A DNA stretch of 64,000 nt from Amaranthus tricolor (GCF_026212465.1 NC_080047.1:37865813-37929812); one strand, 5' to 3'; shown: positions 24,286-36,949, numbered from the stretch's first letter. Numbers and translations are program-made. The notes: generated from the letters alone by a model not told the origin.

Positions 24286-24472
24286 CAACCTTAAACTTCG
24301 CTATCCTGGACTATAATAATAATAATAATAAATTTAATATTAAAAAAAATTAAAAAAAATAAATTTAAAGAGGAGAGTCGCGGGTTTTGTGCGACTGAGC
24401 CGCGGCCGAGTCGCACAAAACCTGCGAATCACCCCTTTAAATTTTTTTAAATTAATTTTTTTTGAATATTAA

Positions 24473-24515
<43 letters not shown>

Positions 24516-24569
24516 TATTTTTTTAAAATTTTTTTAAATATTATTTTTATTATAATTATTATGATTATT

Positions 24570-24604
<35 letters not shown>

Positions 24605-24673
24605 CAACAGTAATAATAATAATAATATTTAATTTTTATTTTTTTTAAATTTAAAATATTATTTTTATTATTA

Positions 24674-24708
<35 letters not shown>

Positions 24709-24922
24709 GTTATTATTTTTTTAAAATATTATTTTCATTTTTATTTGTCATTATTATTATTTTTATTATAATAATAATAATAATTATTATTATTATTATT
24801 ATTATTTATTTTATTTTTTTAAATATTATTGTTATTATTATTATTGTTATTATTGTTATTTTAAGTCCAGGGGCAAATTTATAATTTCATTGGGGGTGAC
24901 GATAAAATAAAAAGGGAGGCGA
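24286..24922. mobile_element. Foldback element A: trinucleotide-repeat arms around a GC-rich hairpin
   Basis: Left end ...CCTTAAACTTCGC, then AAT/ATT microsatellite arms, then a GC-rich hairpin around 24376-24436 (GTCGCGGGTTTTGTGCGAC... with its complement GTCGCACAAAACCTGCGA). Further ATT/AAT inverted blocks follow, and a right end near GGTGACGATAAAATAAAAAGGGAGGCGA. The left arm is shortened: the bases between CTATCCT and GGACTA that the right arm would predict are missing. The family resemblance to 25809-26170 and 37136-38581 is clear in both the termini and the hairpin words. It starts about 175 bp upstream of the LFG start codon. Confidence 0.65.
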
Positions 24923-25226
24923 TATATAACAATGCCTATAAATTTTTCCATCAACATAATTTCAAGACTTGTTATCCAAACTTTAACACTTATACAACCT
25001 CGGTCAATGCCTAGTTAGAATAGACTAGTTTAGAAGCTCGTGCAATGCAAAGAGTTTAGTATAGAGACATAAATAAAATTTTTTAAAGATTATTAAGAGA
25101 GAAAATCACTCTTTTATTTGAGAAAAATATGTACATAATTACATTAGATAACCATATAACTTACTTATTAATCTCTTTAAGATTCTTATATAGATATAAA
25201 GAATTAACATAAAAATATATTTTATA

Positions 25227-25490
25227 TACTTTTACATTTGGCAAAACTCTAAAAAATCATCATGTGTTATTTTTCAGTTCTTTTATTAGTATTTATTTAT
25301 TTATTATTTATGATTCTTATTCAAATATAAAGAATTAATGTAAAAATAAATTTAAATTCATTTAGGAAATTAAATTATTGTCATGCACAATTATAGTTCT
25401 ATTAATTTAATACTTTTACATTTGGCAAAACTCTAAGAAATCACCATGTGTTATTTTTCAGTTCTTTTATTAGTATTTATTATATATTAT
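25227..25490. repeat. Direct repeat, ~80 bp, 184 bp apart
   Basis: The segment starting TACTTTTACATTTGGCAA at about 25227 recurs at about 25411 with few changes, running to TTTTATTAGTATTTAT in both. The spacer includes a further repeated ATAAAGAATTAA stretch (25196, 25328), so a larger unit was duplicated in tandem. Confidence 0.75.
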
Positions 25491-25806
25491 ATTATTATGA
25501 TTTATGATTATGATTTATGATTTATGATGTGAAGATATCTACATAGTTATGTAAATTAGTTTGAAAGTTAGTTACTTCATTTTGTGATGAGATTTATCAC
25601 TTTAATTGTTTTGTTTTATTCTTGATGTATGCACATGACTTTGCCTACATAAACAAAGTCACTCGCCTTTGAACTTTTATAAGGGTCAAAACTCAAAAAC
25701 TTATGAGATTTTACTCTTTTTGAATAAAACCTGCAAATGAGATTTTACCTAAAGATGTGTGAATTTTCTTATTTTAAGATTAATATAGAAAATCTAAACT
25801 TATAAA

Positions 25807-25808
<2 letters not shown>

Positions 25809-25864
<56 letters not shown>

Positions 25865-26014
25865 TAATAATAATAATAATAAATTTAAAAAAAATTTAAA
25901 AAATATATATTTAAAGGGGTGAGTCGCAGGTTTTTTGCGACTCGGCCGCGACTCAGTCGTATAAAACCCGCGACCCACCCCTTAAAATTTTTTTAAATTT
26001 TTTTTAAATATTAA

Positions 26015-26077
<63 letters not shown>

Positions 26078-26170
26078 GTAAATTCGTAATTTTTTAAAAT
26101 TCAGGTATAAATTCGTAATTTCAAGAGAGGTGGCGATAAAATAAAAAGAGTGGCAAAGTTTAAGGATGAT
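25809..26170. mobile_element. Foldback element B, left end missing
   Basis: AAT repeats, then a GC-rich hairpin at about 25916-25982 (GGGGTGAGTCGCAGG... paired with ...CCCGCGACCCACCCC), then ATT repeats, then a right terminus GGTGGCGATAAAATAAAAAGAG ending GGCAAAGTTTAAGGATGA. The right end matches elements A and C inverted. No left terminus is present before the AAT run, so this copy is truncated. Confidence 0.6.
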
Positions 26171-26913
26171 AAAATTTATTTTGGTGAAACATCAACTAAT
26201 GAAGAGATTATAGGAAGAGAAGGTACTTGTATAATGCCTTGGGGTTGTTAGGGAAACGTAAAATCAAGGAGTAAGTTTTTTTTTATTTTTTTTTTATTTT
26301 TTTATTTTTTATTTTTTATAAATGTTTTTTTTACTTGTTTATCCATTAAAACTAGCCGAGCTGATTTTAAGTTAGCCACCACAGTTTCAGACGCGGAAAT
26401 ATATTTATTTTGGAAAATAATTTTTTTCCTACTCTTGCGGTGTTTTTGCCTTCTTTCCCTGAAAATTTGAAAAAAATAAGATTTTTTAATAACTTTAATC
26501 AAAAATAAGCTTCGGTCAAATTTTATTCCCAAAATAAGCGTCTTTGGCCCCAAAGCTAGGCTCGGTATGTAACCGCTGTTACTAACAGCGAGTATAAAGA
26601 AATGGTCAAAATTTTAACAGCGAGTATAAAGAAATGATCAAAATTTTAGTCAAGCTATATATCGCTGTTACTAACAGCGAAATAAAGTAACAGCGAAATA
26701 AGGCTTTGACTAGTCAATGGTCAAGTCGCTGTTAATAACAGCGACTTTAGGTAGTACTGGTCAATTACCTTTCTTGTTTCCTTGACCTTTTTATTCCATG
26801 GTCTTTCCATGGATGATGTATTCATACATCTATATCCAAAATACTTGGTATTTAGATATTAGAGGGCAGATCTTTAGCTTCAATTTTCACCAACTCATTA
26901 TCTCTCTCTTTAT

Positions 26914-27749
26914 TAGGGCTGCACACGGTCCGGTCTGGTCTGGTTTGATAGAAAAATCAGATCAGACTAGAAATTCCGGTTTGGAAATTTTTCAGACCAG
27001 ACCAGACCAGTCAAGATACCAGACCGGACCGGAGAACGGTCTGGTCTGGTCTATGATTTTTTTTATTTTTTTAATTGAGAATCTAAAATAAACAATAATC
27101 TGTAAACGGTATTAGGCATATACGCAGTCTTGGGACAGTTTACTACAGAACCAAATAATATTCAGCATGAACTGAAAGTTAGCTACAGAAGCAACAATAG
27201 CTAAACCAACAAAAGTTGAGCACTTAAAATTATAAAACTATCCTTCGTTGCAGAAGTTCGGATCACAAATTTGCCTAAACTAAAAGGGCAAGTCAGTTCT
27301 TTTACTCCTTCCAAACTATTTGTAGCGCCATTGTCATATGTACTTCACCATAGTTGCATAAATGGCCCGAAAGATTTTTAGTTCTTTTGTTTATATTATA
27401 ATGGACTCTATTATAACGACTCAATAAATTTTGTGCGCTTTTTATGAAGTTGTAAATGAAATTTGCTACTAATGGTCTATAGAAACCCAATCATAATGTT
27501 ATAATAGTATCATTTAAAATTTTAAATAAAATGGAAATTACGGTTTACGGTTTTCACCAGACCGGAATTTATTACGGTTTTTCGGTCCGGTCTGGTCTGA
27601 AAATTTTAAAACCGGGACCGGACCGGAAACCGTTTTTTTAAATAAAAAAAACCGGACCAGACCATTTAGACCGTAGACCAGACCAAATATTCAAATTACG
27701 GTTTGGTCCGGTTTGGTTTACGGTTTAGACCAAACTCTGTTCAGCCCTA
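26914..27749. mobile_element. Non-autonomous hAT element nested in FB1
   Basis: 836 bp bounded by an exact 8-bp duplication CTCTTTAT (26906-26913, 27750-27757). Ends are TAGGGCTG / CAGCCCTA, typical of plant hAT elements. Both subterminal regions are packed with short GGTCCGGTCTGG / CCAGACCGGACC words in both orientations (26928-27053 and 27541-27725), the usual arrangement of hAT transposase binding repeats. The central part has no transposase frame. Confidence 0.88.
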
Positions 27750-27785
27750 CTCTTTATGCATTTATATGCTCTTCATTTCTGAAAA

Positions 27786-27840
27786 TGAGTAAGCTTGAGA
27801 GTTAAATTTTCTTTTTGAGTAAGCTTGAGAGTTAAATTTT
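27786..27840. repeat. Short tandem duplication
   Basis: TGAGTAAGCTTGAGAGTTAA with following Ts occurs at 27786 and again at 27816, a 30-bp period, inside the FB1 loop. Confidence 0.8.
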
Positions 27841-28234
27841 TTTATTCTGAAAGTGACTTTCACTGCCATTCAATTCACAGAATAAAAAGGTCAAGGAAAC
27901 AAGAAAGGCAATTGAATTCTCATGCATTCTTTCTATGGGGAAAGACCATCAAGTTTCTTTGAAGTCTTTTTGGACCAATTACCTAAAGTCGCTGTTATTA
28001 ACAGCGACTTGACCATTGACCAGTCAAAGCCTTCTTTTGCTGTTAGTAACAGCGACATATAGCTTGACTAAAATTTTGACCATTTCTTTATAATCGCTGT
28101 TAGTAACAGCGATTACATATCGAGCCTAGCTTTAGGGCTAAAGACGCTTATTTTGGGAATAAAGTTTGGCCGAAGCTTATTTTTTGATTAAAGTTATTAA
28201 AAAATCTTATTTTTTTCAAATTTTCTCTTTCCCT

Positions 28235-29117
28235 CTCAGTAACCATCCGTCCTTCTTAAAAAACTTGAATAAAATGTTAAGGGCGGAGTTAACAAAAAAA
28301 TTAAATTCAACTAAAATACAACCAATCAATACAACCAAAAATCATAATGTAAATTTTAAATCAAAGTAAAACTCGACAGTCTTTTAGCACTTTAAAATTG
28401 CCTATAATCTTATTGACATTATATGTCTTTGCTATTTGTTCTCTAAATGTATATTACTAAACTATCAACAAGAAAATGGTCGTCCATTTTGTTTTGAAGT
28501 CTTGTCTTTACCATCTTCATAATAGATTATTTTATTGTAAAAGTTTTCAGTTATTCAAATAGTTACTTATTCGAACTAATTATCAAATATAGATAAGATA
28601 ATTTAATTAAAATATAAAACAAATCTTTATCCTTCAATTGTAGATAGTAAATTTAATTTTTGATTTTGTCAATTTCCTCTCAATCCCTTTTTTCTTTTTT
28701 CGTTTTTTTCAGTTGTTAAAATGTGATAATTTCATTCCTAATTTGATAAGCCATTATTACTTATAAGTTCTTTTTTTTTTATTTTGCTTTAGCTATTCTC
28801 TTCCTTTAATTGTGTTGCTTTTATTTATTGGACTAAAATTAAAAAAATATAAAATAACAGTTATATATTAAAAAAAATTTGACGAAAATCTCGAAGGGCC
28901 GAAGCCCTTACCCGCCTCTACCAAAGTTCCGCCTCTGCTTGAAGTTGAACCTTCTCATGAATTCTTGAATAGAAAAATAAGTCATGAATTGCTTGTTGTT
29001 ACTAATAGTGCAGGATCCTAATTTATTCATTTTTTGCTTTTTAATCTCTTAAAAATTTTTAATCAAAAATTTAGTTATTTCAAATTTTCGCTATGTTAAA
29101 TTTAAAAAATTCCTACA
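28235..29117. other. AT-rich intergenic sequence
   Basis: No gene, RNA or element end recognised. The phrase AAGGGCCGAAGCCCTTACCCGCC near 28894 is a short hairpin within otherwise AT-rich DNA. Confidence 0.5.
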
Positions 29118-29522
29118 GTCGGTCTTTTGAGATATCGTCTCTTTGAGAGACGTCTTTTAGACTTAATCCATTAAACTTTAATGTTTATTTATTGTATTCT
29201 TAATGCCTAGTTAGATATGTCTACTTAGATTATCCTCAATACCTACATACAATATACTTAATACCCACCAAAAAATAACTTAAAATGCCTACTTACAATA
29301 TTATTAATGCCTACCGAGAAACTTAGCCTACTAACCTACTTACAATATTCTTAATGTTTACTTACAATATCTTTAATGCCTACTTACAATATACTTAATG
29401 CCCACCAAGTAAGTACTTAAGTACTTACAATATTCTTAATGCATCCGAGAAACGTACTCTATATTTTTTTCCTTTTAGGGCCAGCTCAATTATAAATGGT
29501 CTCTCAAAGAGAGAGACCGTCC
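29118..29522. repeat. Minisatellite (~22 bp unit) inside a small inverted-repeat element
   Basis: Diverged repeats of CTTACAATATTCTTAATGCC run from about 29200 to 29450. The stretch is bounded by GTCTCTTTGAGAGACGTC on the left (about 29140) and GGTCTCTCAAAGAGAGAGAC on the right (about 29500), which pair with one another. It resembles a MITE whose interior has expanded as a minisatellite. Confidence 0.55.
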
Positions 29523-29529
29523 CTAACAA

Positions 29530-30033
29530 GAAAATGTGAAACAAATAAGCAAAATTAACAAAAAAAAATGAGTTTCACGTAAACTTAATTACAAAAATAA
29601 GCGTCTTTATCTCCGAGCCTAAGGCTAGGTTAGTTCGCAGTTATTACAACGAAAAAAAATTGGTCAAGAAAAGTCAAAATTGTTTGTTCGCAGTTAATAA
29701 CTGCGAACAAAAAGAAGACAACGTCATAACACTAGAATGGACAAAAAAAACTAAAAACTTATTCGCTCGCCGTTACTAACTGCGAACAAACATAATTTCT
29801 ATTTTTTTTGTTTCTTGTAATAGTTTGACATTGTCTCCCTTTTGTTTGTAGTTAATAGCTACGAACAATCAATTTTGACTTTTTTGACCAACTTTTTTGT
29901 TCGCTGTTAATAATTGGGAACTAACATGACCTTAAACTCGGACATAAAAACGCTTATTTTTGAAACTAAGTTTGCCTAAAACTCATTTTCTTTATTTTTT
30001 TTTGTTAAAATTGCTTATTTGTTTCATATTTTC
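29530..30033. mobile_element. Foldback element FB2, same family as FB1
   Basis: Left end GAAAATGTGAAACAAATAAG pairs with the right end CTTATTTGTTTCATATTTTC. The inverted arms cover nearly the whole element and include AAATAAGCGTCTTTATCTCCGAG and repeated CGCAGTTAATAACTGCG palindromes. Compared with FB1 the palindrome arm reads CAG in place of CTG. No 9-bp duplication is visible, so this copy is old or rearranged. Confidence 0.6.
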
Positions 30034-30542
30034 AATTAATTTACTTCCACATTTTTGAAACCTTATAAGAGAGGCCCACATTCTCATTTAACCTAGGGCC
30101 CATAAAATATTCACCAATTCTTAATTGAGACCGTACAACTCAAATTTCATTGTTTTTCTTTTTATGTTTTTTATTAATGGGCTGTTTGTACGGGCTTATC
30201 TCACGGTCAGACGATCTCATACAAGACTTGCCGTAAAATGTTAGGACAATGATACATCCGTTGGAGACGAGTAATCCTTTGATTTCTACATGAAGGCAAT
30301 TGTGATTCACAGGATGATTTTAGAATATTGCTGCTTCTCTGAGAAATCATTTCCCTTTGATTGAGAGAAAAAACACAGTAATCCAGTTTCAGCAAGCTAT
30401 AACGGATGAAAGTTTCAGTGATGTATAAAACTCTTTACATAAAACATAACTATGGCGAACATATATGTGTAGCAAAAAAACGTCGATAAAACATAACTCG
30501 TGAACTTCAATTTCGTAACTACAACTAGTGAATCGTAACAAA

Positions 30543-33500
30543 TCAAACACGGTTGTAACCTACAGACTTGTTGAAGAGCCGGCGTATGTATACCACTTGA
30601 AGCCCACTTGCTACTATCAGCATCAAGTATTCAGCTAATGTATAAAAGATGACACGCTTTCTAGTACTCTCGTTTGCTGCAGCAAAGAAACAAGCAAGGT
30701 TACTCGAGCTAGACGAAAATATTACATGTATAACAAGAATCCGTATCAAACGAAGAACGTTTACATGTAAAGTATGTAACCTCCTCAAAAAAAAAAAAGT
30801 GACAACGAGCTTATGCCAGAGGTTGAAAGTAGAAGTGAATTCGACATTTTGCAACACTAACAGAAATTTAAAACATACATATTTGATATTTGAATCATCT
30901 ACAAAGAATATGTACGGAGCTCAGCCAAAGAAAGTATGGAGATTCTATATGGTAAGCATCTTATGTTTTAAACTTTTCTGCATGGACAAAAGATTTCCTA
31001 CGTGGTAACCCTGTTGGATAGAAGGATGACATGATCCTTTTCGAGTAAAATCGTTAAGCTTCCACACACTAGCACTTACGGAAATAGTCAATGAAGTGAC
31101 TATATGCCAGATAAAAAGTTCAATAGTCCCATAGAAAAACTGAAACTGCACATATACAGGGGCTTTTTATCAATGACTACAAACAATCAAGCAAAACAAC
31201 AAAAAGCAGAAAATTTGAAGCTCAAGCTCTTAAATGATGTAGCAACAATCATAATTTTGATTTTTCAACGTAATAGATCACTAAAGATATGGTTAAAAGT
31301 CTAAACGAAAAGGGAGCTAGTACACACCAGTTCAGTTTAAAGAACAGTTGATAGATGAAAGGCATAAGAAATACCGCAAAGCACTGATGTGGCACAGTCT
31401 TTTGGCAAACGGTTTCTGTCACATAGACGTAAATTCGAAAAGAAAACCCTGCTATGATCCAATGTTTCTCTCTATCTTGCACATAATCGGGCTGTTCCCT
31501 GCTTTGATAGGAACCAGTGGTGAACCAGCAACTGCCAAGACAAGAAAGAGGATTAGAGGTCAGAAAGAGATATGAAGCAGAAGTGAGGAAGAATTTCAGA
31601 ATAAGAAATAGAGAATTAGAAGAGCGTAAGATTGCAAAGAATAGACATTAAGACCGAGAATAGAAGAATATTAGAGGGAGGATTCAGAGTATATTCATTG
31701 CAATTTTCTCTGCAATAAAAAAGTCTATGAATCCTCCATCTCATATTCTTCTTTTCTCCGTCCTACTTTCTATTCTCAGCAATTTTACTCTTATTCTCCT
31801 AATTCTCTCTTTCTGCTTTTGAACTTCTCCTCACCTTTGCTTCTTTCTCTTTCATACTTCTAATCCCCTTTTTTAGTGCTGGCGGCTTCTGGTTCACTAC
31901 AAAACCATGCCCAAAATATTTCTCTTCTGCACTAATTATACAAATATAAATACGTACATATATATATGTGTATATACATGATATATATACACACACATAA
32001 TGTGTGTCTGTGTGTGCATATGTGTGTATGAAAACCATTTTCCTATTGAAGGAAAAAGACAAACTTATTAATGGCATCCCATAGATATTGGAAAAAGTAC
32101 CCTTTGATACTCATTTATACCCCTAAAGATGATATTCACAGGTATTCAGCTATAAGATGGTTTTCAATGGATCCTCCCTACACACACAATTTTGGTAATA
32201 GCTTTAGCAGATAACCACAGGAACTTACTGTGACGATGACGTGCATCACGTGCTTTTAAATACTTCTGCTCTGATGTTACAGACTCTAATGCTTCTCTTA
32301 GCTCAGCAATTTTTACATTGATTGGATCCAAATGCTCTGCACAGTACACACAGCAGGATAAATTGACAACAGGTAACATTGAGCAGCGTATTATCTAGAG
32401 TAAAATTCTGATTGAAGAAAATATGCACAAACCATCTTTTGCAAGATTATGCTCGGTTGGAATATGCCCAACATGAATGTGGAAAGAGACAGTCTCTGGT
32501 GCTGAGTACGGGTTGTGGAAGCAGAATTTATACATCCCACTTCGGGGAGCTTTAAATTCAAACTTGTCACCAGATGTTCCTTTCTGAGTGTGGACAACAT
32601 TACCTGCTGGTGATGTCACCTGCAATTGAATGGCAATTAGTATGCATGATTCATGGACGCTCAAGGCAGAGAGGACAGCTTTTGATATTAAATTTTGGTT
32701 ATATACGGAAAAGGTCCTCCAACAAATAAACAAAAGCTAGGAAACTATTAGAAATCAAATTCATTCCCAAAGTGAAAGTATCATCTGATTTCTATAGGCT
32801 CAACCAAATTATAATCCACAGGTGCTACTAATAGTTTAAAACTTTATATTGAGAGTGGATTTCATTTACGTTTGTAATAATCCATCATTCCATCTATAAG
32901 AACTGATGTGAAAGCAAGAGCTCAGAATAATTAGGCAATTAGAATGGCCTCATTAACATACTCCTACTTAGGGGCAGAGCAAAGCTTGATAAAAATGTAT
33001 ACGAGCCTGTGCGTTTTCAAAATTTTTTTGATGAGCATTGAGAACAAGTTATGTTGTTTCTACCAATACCTTTTACAACCTAAGCTCAAAAGATTACCGT
33101 TGATTATGAAGTTTTATGATTTATTGCACATGAGGAGTGGGTTAAGCAACCCTTCCGTCAAGGTGGGTCTAATTCCATACTAATGCTTTTCATACTTCCA
33201 TACTAATGCTTTTCATAAATTAGTTAGGTTGTAATATTTCCTTTTGGTAATAAAATTTCAAAAAAGTTGCAAATATAAATGTGGTCTAATTAATGCTATG
33301 TTAATACTTCCTCTGGAATTTATTAGTTGCTACAATTCCTGTAGCAATTATTGTTCATTAACTGATCTTATTTGGTATATATTTCTCCATGTATAATGTA
33401 AAACATAGTCAAGTGGGATCTTGTTTGATTTGTCTTAATGCGTATTTTCATAATATTAACTTTTTAGAATTTTTCACCATATGAAATTAAAGATATTAAA

Positions 33501-36500
33501 GAGTAAAATCATGTATTGGATAGCGTGAAAAACAGAAGTGTAGCAATTATTACAAACCAGAGGAAGTATAATTAATACATATTCGTAAAACTGTCCTTCA
33601 CAAAAAAGTTGATAAGGTGTAAGCTATCTTACATAAACATTGTCTAATTTATGAGTCATTTAATATCTAAAGCTCCCTATTTTTTAGTCCATGTGCAATT
33701 GAGCATGTTGCACTCACCCAACACCTCCCCTACAGACCTGCTGCCTACTGCCCTTTTCTATATCATTCACAAAAGAGGCCAAGGAACAGTCTGTTTCTTG
33801 GCTACTGAAATTTTCACATTATGCATAGATAATAGAGCTTCTGAAAAAAAAAAAATGCTACATCCAAACACACTTAATCACCCTCTGATCAGCAAAGTAT
33901 TCAATACTGTCCACCTCGTGACTTCACTATATAGGCTTTTGAGCCTACCACGACTGCTATTATGAATATATAATTACAATTTACTCGAATGAGCACATAA
34001 ATGCTCCAACAAACATTTTACCATTACTTGGCCTTTGGGAATACTTCTAACGCACTCTAAATGTTCCAACGATTGCGACACAAGACGTGAAAAGCTTCCA
34101 ACCATCCACATTGCCATGAAAAAAGTTCCGTAAACAAAATCTTAAAAGAGTTTATTTTTCTTGATAATTTGATCGTAAATTTCAGGGACATACTAATGAG
34201 GCAAATGTAACAACTCCGCCAACCAGAAAACTAGTGATCTATCTCTTTAAAGCCTACAAAATCTCAATTTACCCTTAAAATTCAAACCTTAAACCCTTGC
34301 ATTTGACAAAAGTTTACCCTGGACTTTTTACTTTGCAAAAGCACCTGAAAAATCTTGCAAGCACAAAACACTATAAGCAGTCAAACATCTGATATTAGCT
34401 TTGTATCAGGGAATATGACGTTCAAATTGATTCTTAAGATAGTGTTGTAAACAAACTCCATGAGTCCCACATTAGTTTAAAAAGTGACCTTTTCAAGTCC
34501 ACCCAAGGAATTCACACTTCTTAATCAAGCATAGAACCACTATCTCCGTCACATCTACTTCCTCTCAATATAATATAACCCACAAACTCCACCAAATCTA
34601 CTCTCCCGTTATCCAACTATTCTCAAATCATAAACGATCCTCTCCCTCTTGAATAGTAAGGTTATCCACTATGTCTAGTGTCATGTATTTTTCCAGACAC
34701 TCCCGTGAAAAATTGTGCAATTTAACGTTTGTAAATTTAAGTGGGGTAGGGACAATGAATCTAATTCTTAGGAAATTCAATATAACATGCAACCCTTCCC
34801 GCCTACTAAACTTAATTTAAATTTGTCTACCGAGAAATCAAAATGAAAATCAAAACTAGAGATTAACAACACAAACAACAAAAGTTGGCACCCTTCTCTT
34901 TTCATCTTTTAAATCTATTGTTTTTGATGTTGTGAATAACTCAATATAGCATGCTTTGGGATTAAAACATGAAAATATTTCCACTAATATCTCGCCTAGG
35001 CTTGAAAAACTGTTACACTAAGTTTTTCAAGAAACTTTCTTCCACAATGAACAATTACTCTGACAAAAAATTAAGTTATACATTTACTTAGAAGAAACGC
35101 CGTCTTTATTATTCTAAGTTGCAGCTATAATGAAGTTTGTAAAGTTCCCTAATCTAGTTCCTTTCATACGCTCTCGCCTAAAAATTTGAAGAGAAACTTA
35201 TGATATAATAAAACTCAATGCCATATAGCATTTACAGGTTTTATCAATTTGCATCGATGATGGAACATTGGTACATGCATAAATAATCGTCAACTCTTTT
35301 TTATCCTTGGAACCTTGATAAATTATACAAAGTACCGACATGGTACAAAGTGAAGGGTTGAAAAATTAGGCATATATCTTACATGTATCAATAATTTATA
35401 GGTAGAAATTTGTATTTAGCTTCAAAAGCATGCTCAATATTTACAAGCATACATGCATAGAGTACAAGGTTGCTTACTCTAAATATTCATCCTCGTCAAA
35501 GAAATATCACACGAAGAAGCTCCTAATTGGAGACGTGATAAGGATGGATGTACGAAGAGGCTGTAACTTGAAGAAAGCTCTTAGCTAGTTAATATTCATT
35601 TATACTAATGCATTTTCTTTTGTAGGAAAATTGATCAAAACTTGTACTATAAATATTCATTACTCATCAAACAAATGACACACGAGTTTATGATCAAAAA
35701 ACATTGAGAACATTGTTCTTGTTTAGCTCTATTACCTTGAAAACCTCGTACTATCCCTCTCCGTCATTTGACATTCACCATTATTCATTTTCCATCATTC
35801 AACCATCCATTCATCAAACATCAAAAACTTCAAATCCCTCTCAAAATCGTCACCCATAAAGAACAACCATTTGTCCAAACCCTACTATCGCAAAAACCCT
35901 ATCTACCCATCCAAATTCCCAAAACCGTAAGTACAATTCTTCCAACATTCCTAGACCACAAAAAAAGTCTCAACCTTTTCTCTAATCCTAACCCTATATC
36001 GTCCAAATAACCTAAACCCAAGCTGAAATCCAAATCAGTTTTGAAAAAATGTATTACTCAGGCTTGTACGTCTGGTGCTACATCAACCTTAATAAACATA
36101 AACTTATTGTAATAATCTCAAAAATAGTATTGTCACCTGTTGTTCAAATGAAACAAAGGGTTCAACATTCCATAAACGTAAAGTAAGAATAATATTGGCA
36201 CCTGTTGTCTAAATGAAAGGCTGTGTAAATGCGGCATCCTTTGAACCACAATTGAATCTCTGGGTATTGCATACTCGTCTATATCCCGCTGAGATTGCTA
36301 ACTTTAGTGCAGCCCACACAATTAAGGGTTGGTTTTGTATTGGAATAATAAGACAAATCGTTTGAAATGTGTAAATGGTATATTGGTATAAATTGAGATA
36401 CGAAATGTGAGAAACAATAACTAGAGAATGTGGGATTATTTTCAAAAATGGAAACCAAACGAAATCAATGGACAGCCTAAATAAAAATGTAGCAGATTGA

Positions 36501-36949
36501 GTCGAACAAACAGAATACGAGTAATAAGATTATTGAAGAATTACAAACAAATTACAGTTACAAATGGACCAACCAATCAACAAAAAATGAAAATGAGCAA
36601 AATGAAGTAAAACTCCACACAATTTCAATTCAATCAATCCATATTGATCCGAAGATCCAAAACAACTAGCAAACAACCATCCAATATAATTCAAAGGAAG
36701 ATGTAAGAAATTAATGGTACATACAGTAAAATCGATTCCGGGATGATCGGAACTCCAGAAGATATCATGATCAACAACAACAAAGTTACCAGAAATAGTG
36801 TCACCTTCGTAAAGAACATACTCATACACACACTCCATGTCGTTAACAGTGACGGCGAGACCAGATAGCTCCGACACATAGTAGCTAAATAAGAGTCCTA
36901 ATACCATGTAGATCTGTATTGATCTTCTGCCATGTCTTTTATCCTCCAT
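30543..36949 (-). CDS. p24 beta-subfamily transmembrane emp24 protein (likely p24 beta 3)
   Basis: Exons 36949-36725, 32619-32433, 32336-32229 and 30676-30543 join in frame to 217 residues ending at TGA (30545-30543). Layout: signal peptide about 1-32; GOLD domain with Cys40 and Cys108, the expected lumenal disulfide pair; coiled coil about 138-175 (EHLDPINVKIAELREALESV); transmembrane helix about 182-204; short cytosolic tail RRLFNKSVGYNRV. Length and topology match the family. p24 proteins cycle in COPI/COPII vesicles between ER and Golgi as cargo receptors, for GPI-anchored proteins among others; the aromatic and basic residues of the tail contact coat proteins. The VTVND.EC and YVLYEGDT words and the NRV end indicate the beta class, beta 3 by my recall. 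Intron 1 is 4.1 kb. A foldback element begins about 187 bp upstream of the start codon. Confidence 0.93.
31930..32030. repeat. TA/TG microsatellite in p24 intron 3
   Basis: Runs of TATATATG, TATATACAC and TGTGTGTCTGTGTGTG form a compound dinucleotide repeat between p24 exons 3 and 4. Confidence 0.75.
33307..33566. mobile_element. Stowaway-like MITE in p24 intron 1
   Basis: TA|CTTCCTCTGGAATTTATTAG on the left pairs with CAGAGGAAG|TA on the right; 260 bp and AT-rich, as expected for Stowaway. The inner motif AACATAGTCAAGTGGGATCT is shared with the element at 13446. Confidence 0.75.
33567..36724 (-). other. Remainder of p24 intron 1
   Basis: About 3.1 kb without recognised coding sequence. A + strand open stretch at 35768-36010, rich in CCC and ending near a CCGTAAGT donor-like word, is present but resembles no protein I know. 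Confidence 0.5.

Larger units (their letters stand above)
26461..28225. mobile_element. Foldback element FB1 (Mutator-like), long TIRs with embedded palindromes
   Basis: Terminal inverted repeats of over 300 bp begin GAAAATTTGAAAAAAATAAG and end with its exact complement. A 9-bp direct repeat TCTTTCCCT flanks them (26452-26460, 28226-28234). A 9-bp duplication with long TIRs suggests a Mutator-like, non-autonomous foldback. Each TIR carries three palindromes of the type TCGCTGTTAATAACAGCGA, at 26574-26590, 26662-26680, 26726-26744 and at 27989-28007, 28038-28054, 28094-28112. A hAT element (26914-27749) has jumped into the loop. No transposase is encoded. Confidence 0.8.

Noticed and set aside
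35768..36010. Proline-rich 80-codon ORF in p24 intron 1
   Set aside because: Looks like a possible organelle transit-type N-terminus followed by a donor-like GTAAGT, but no following exon could be found, so it cannot be supported.
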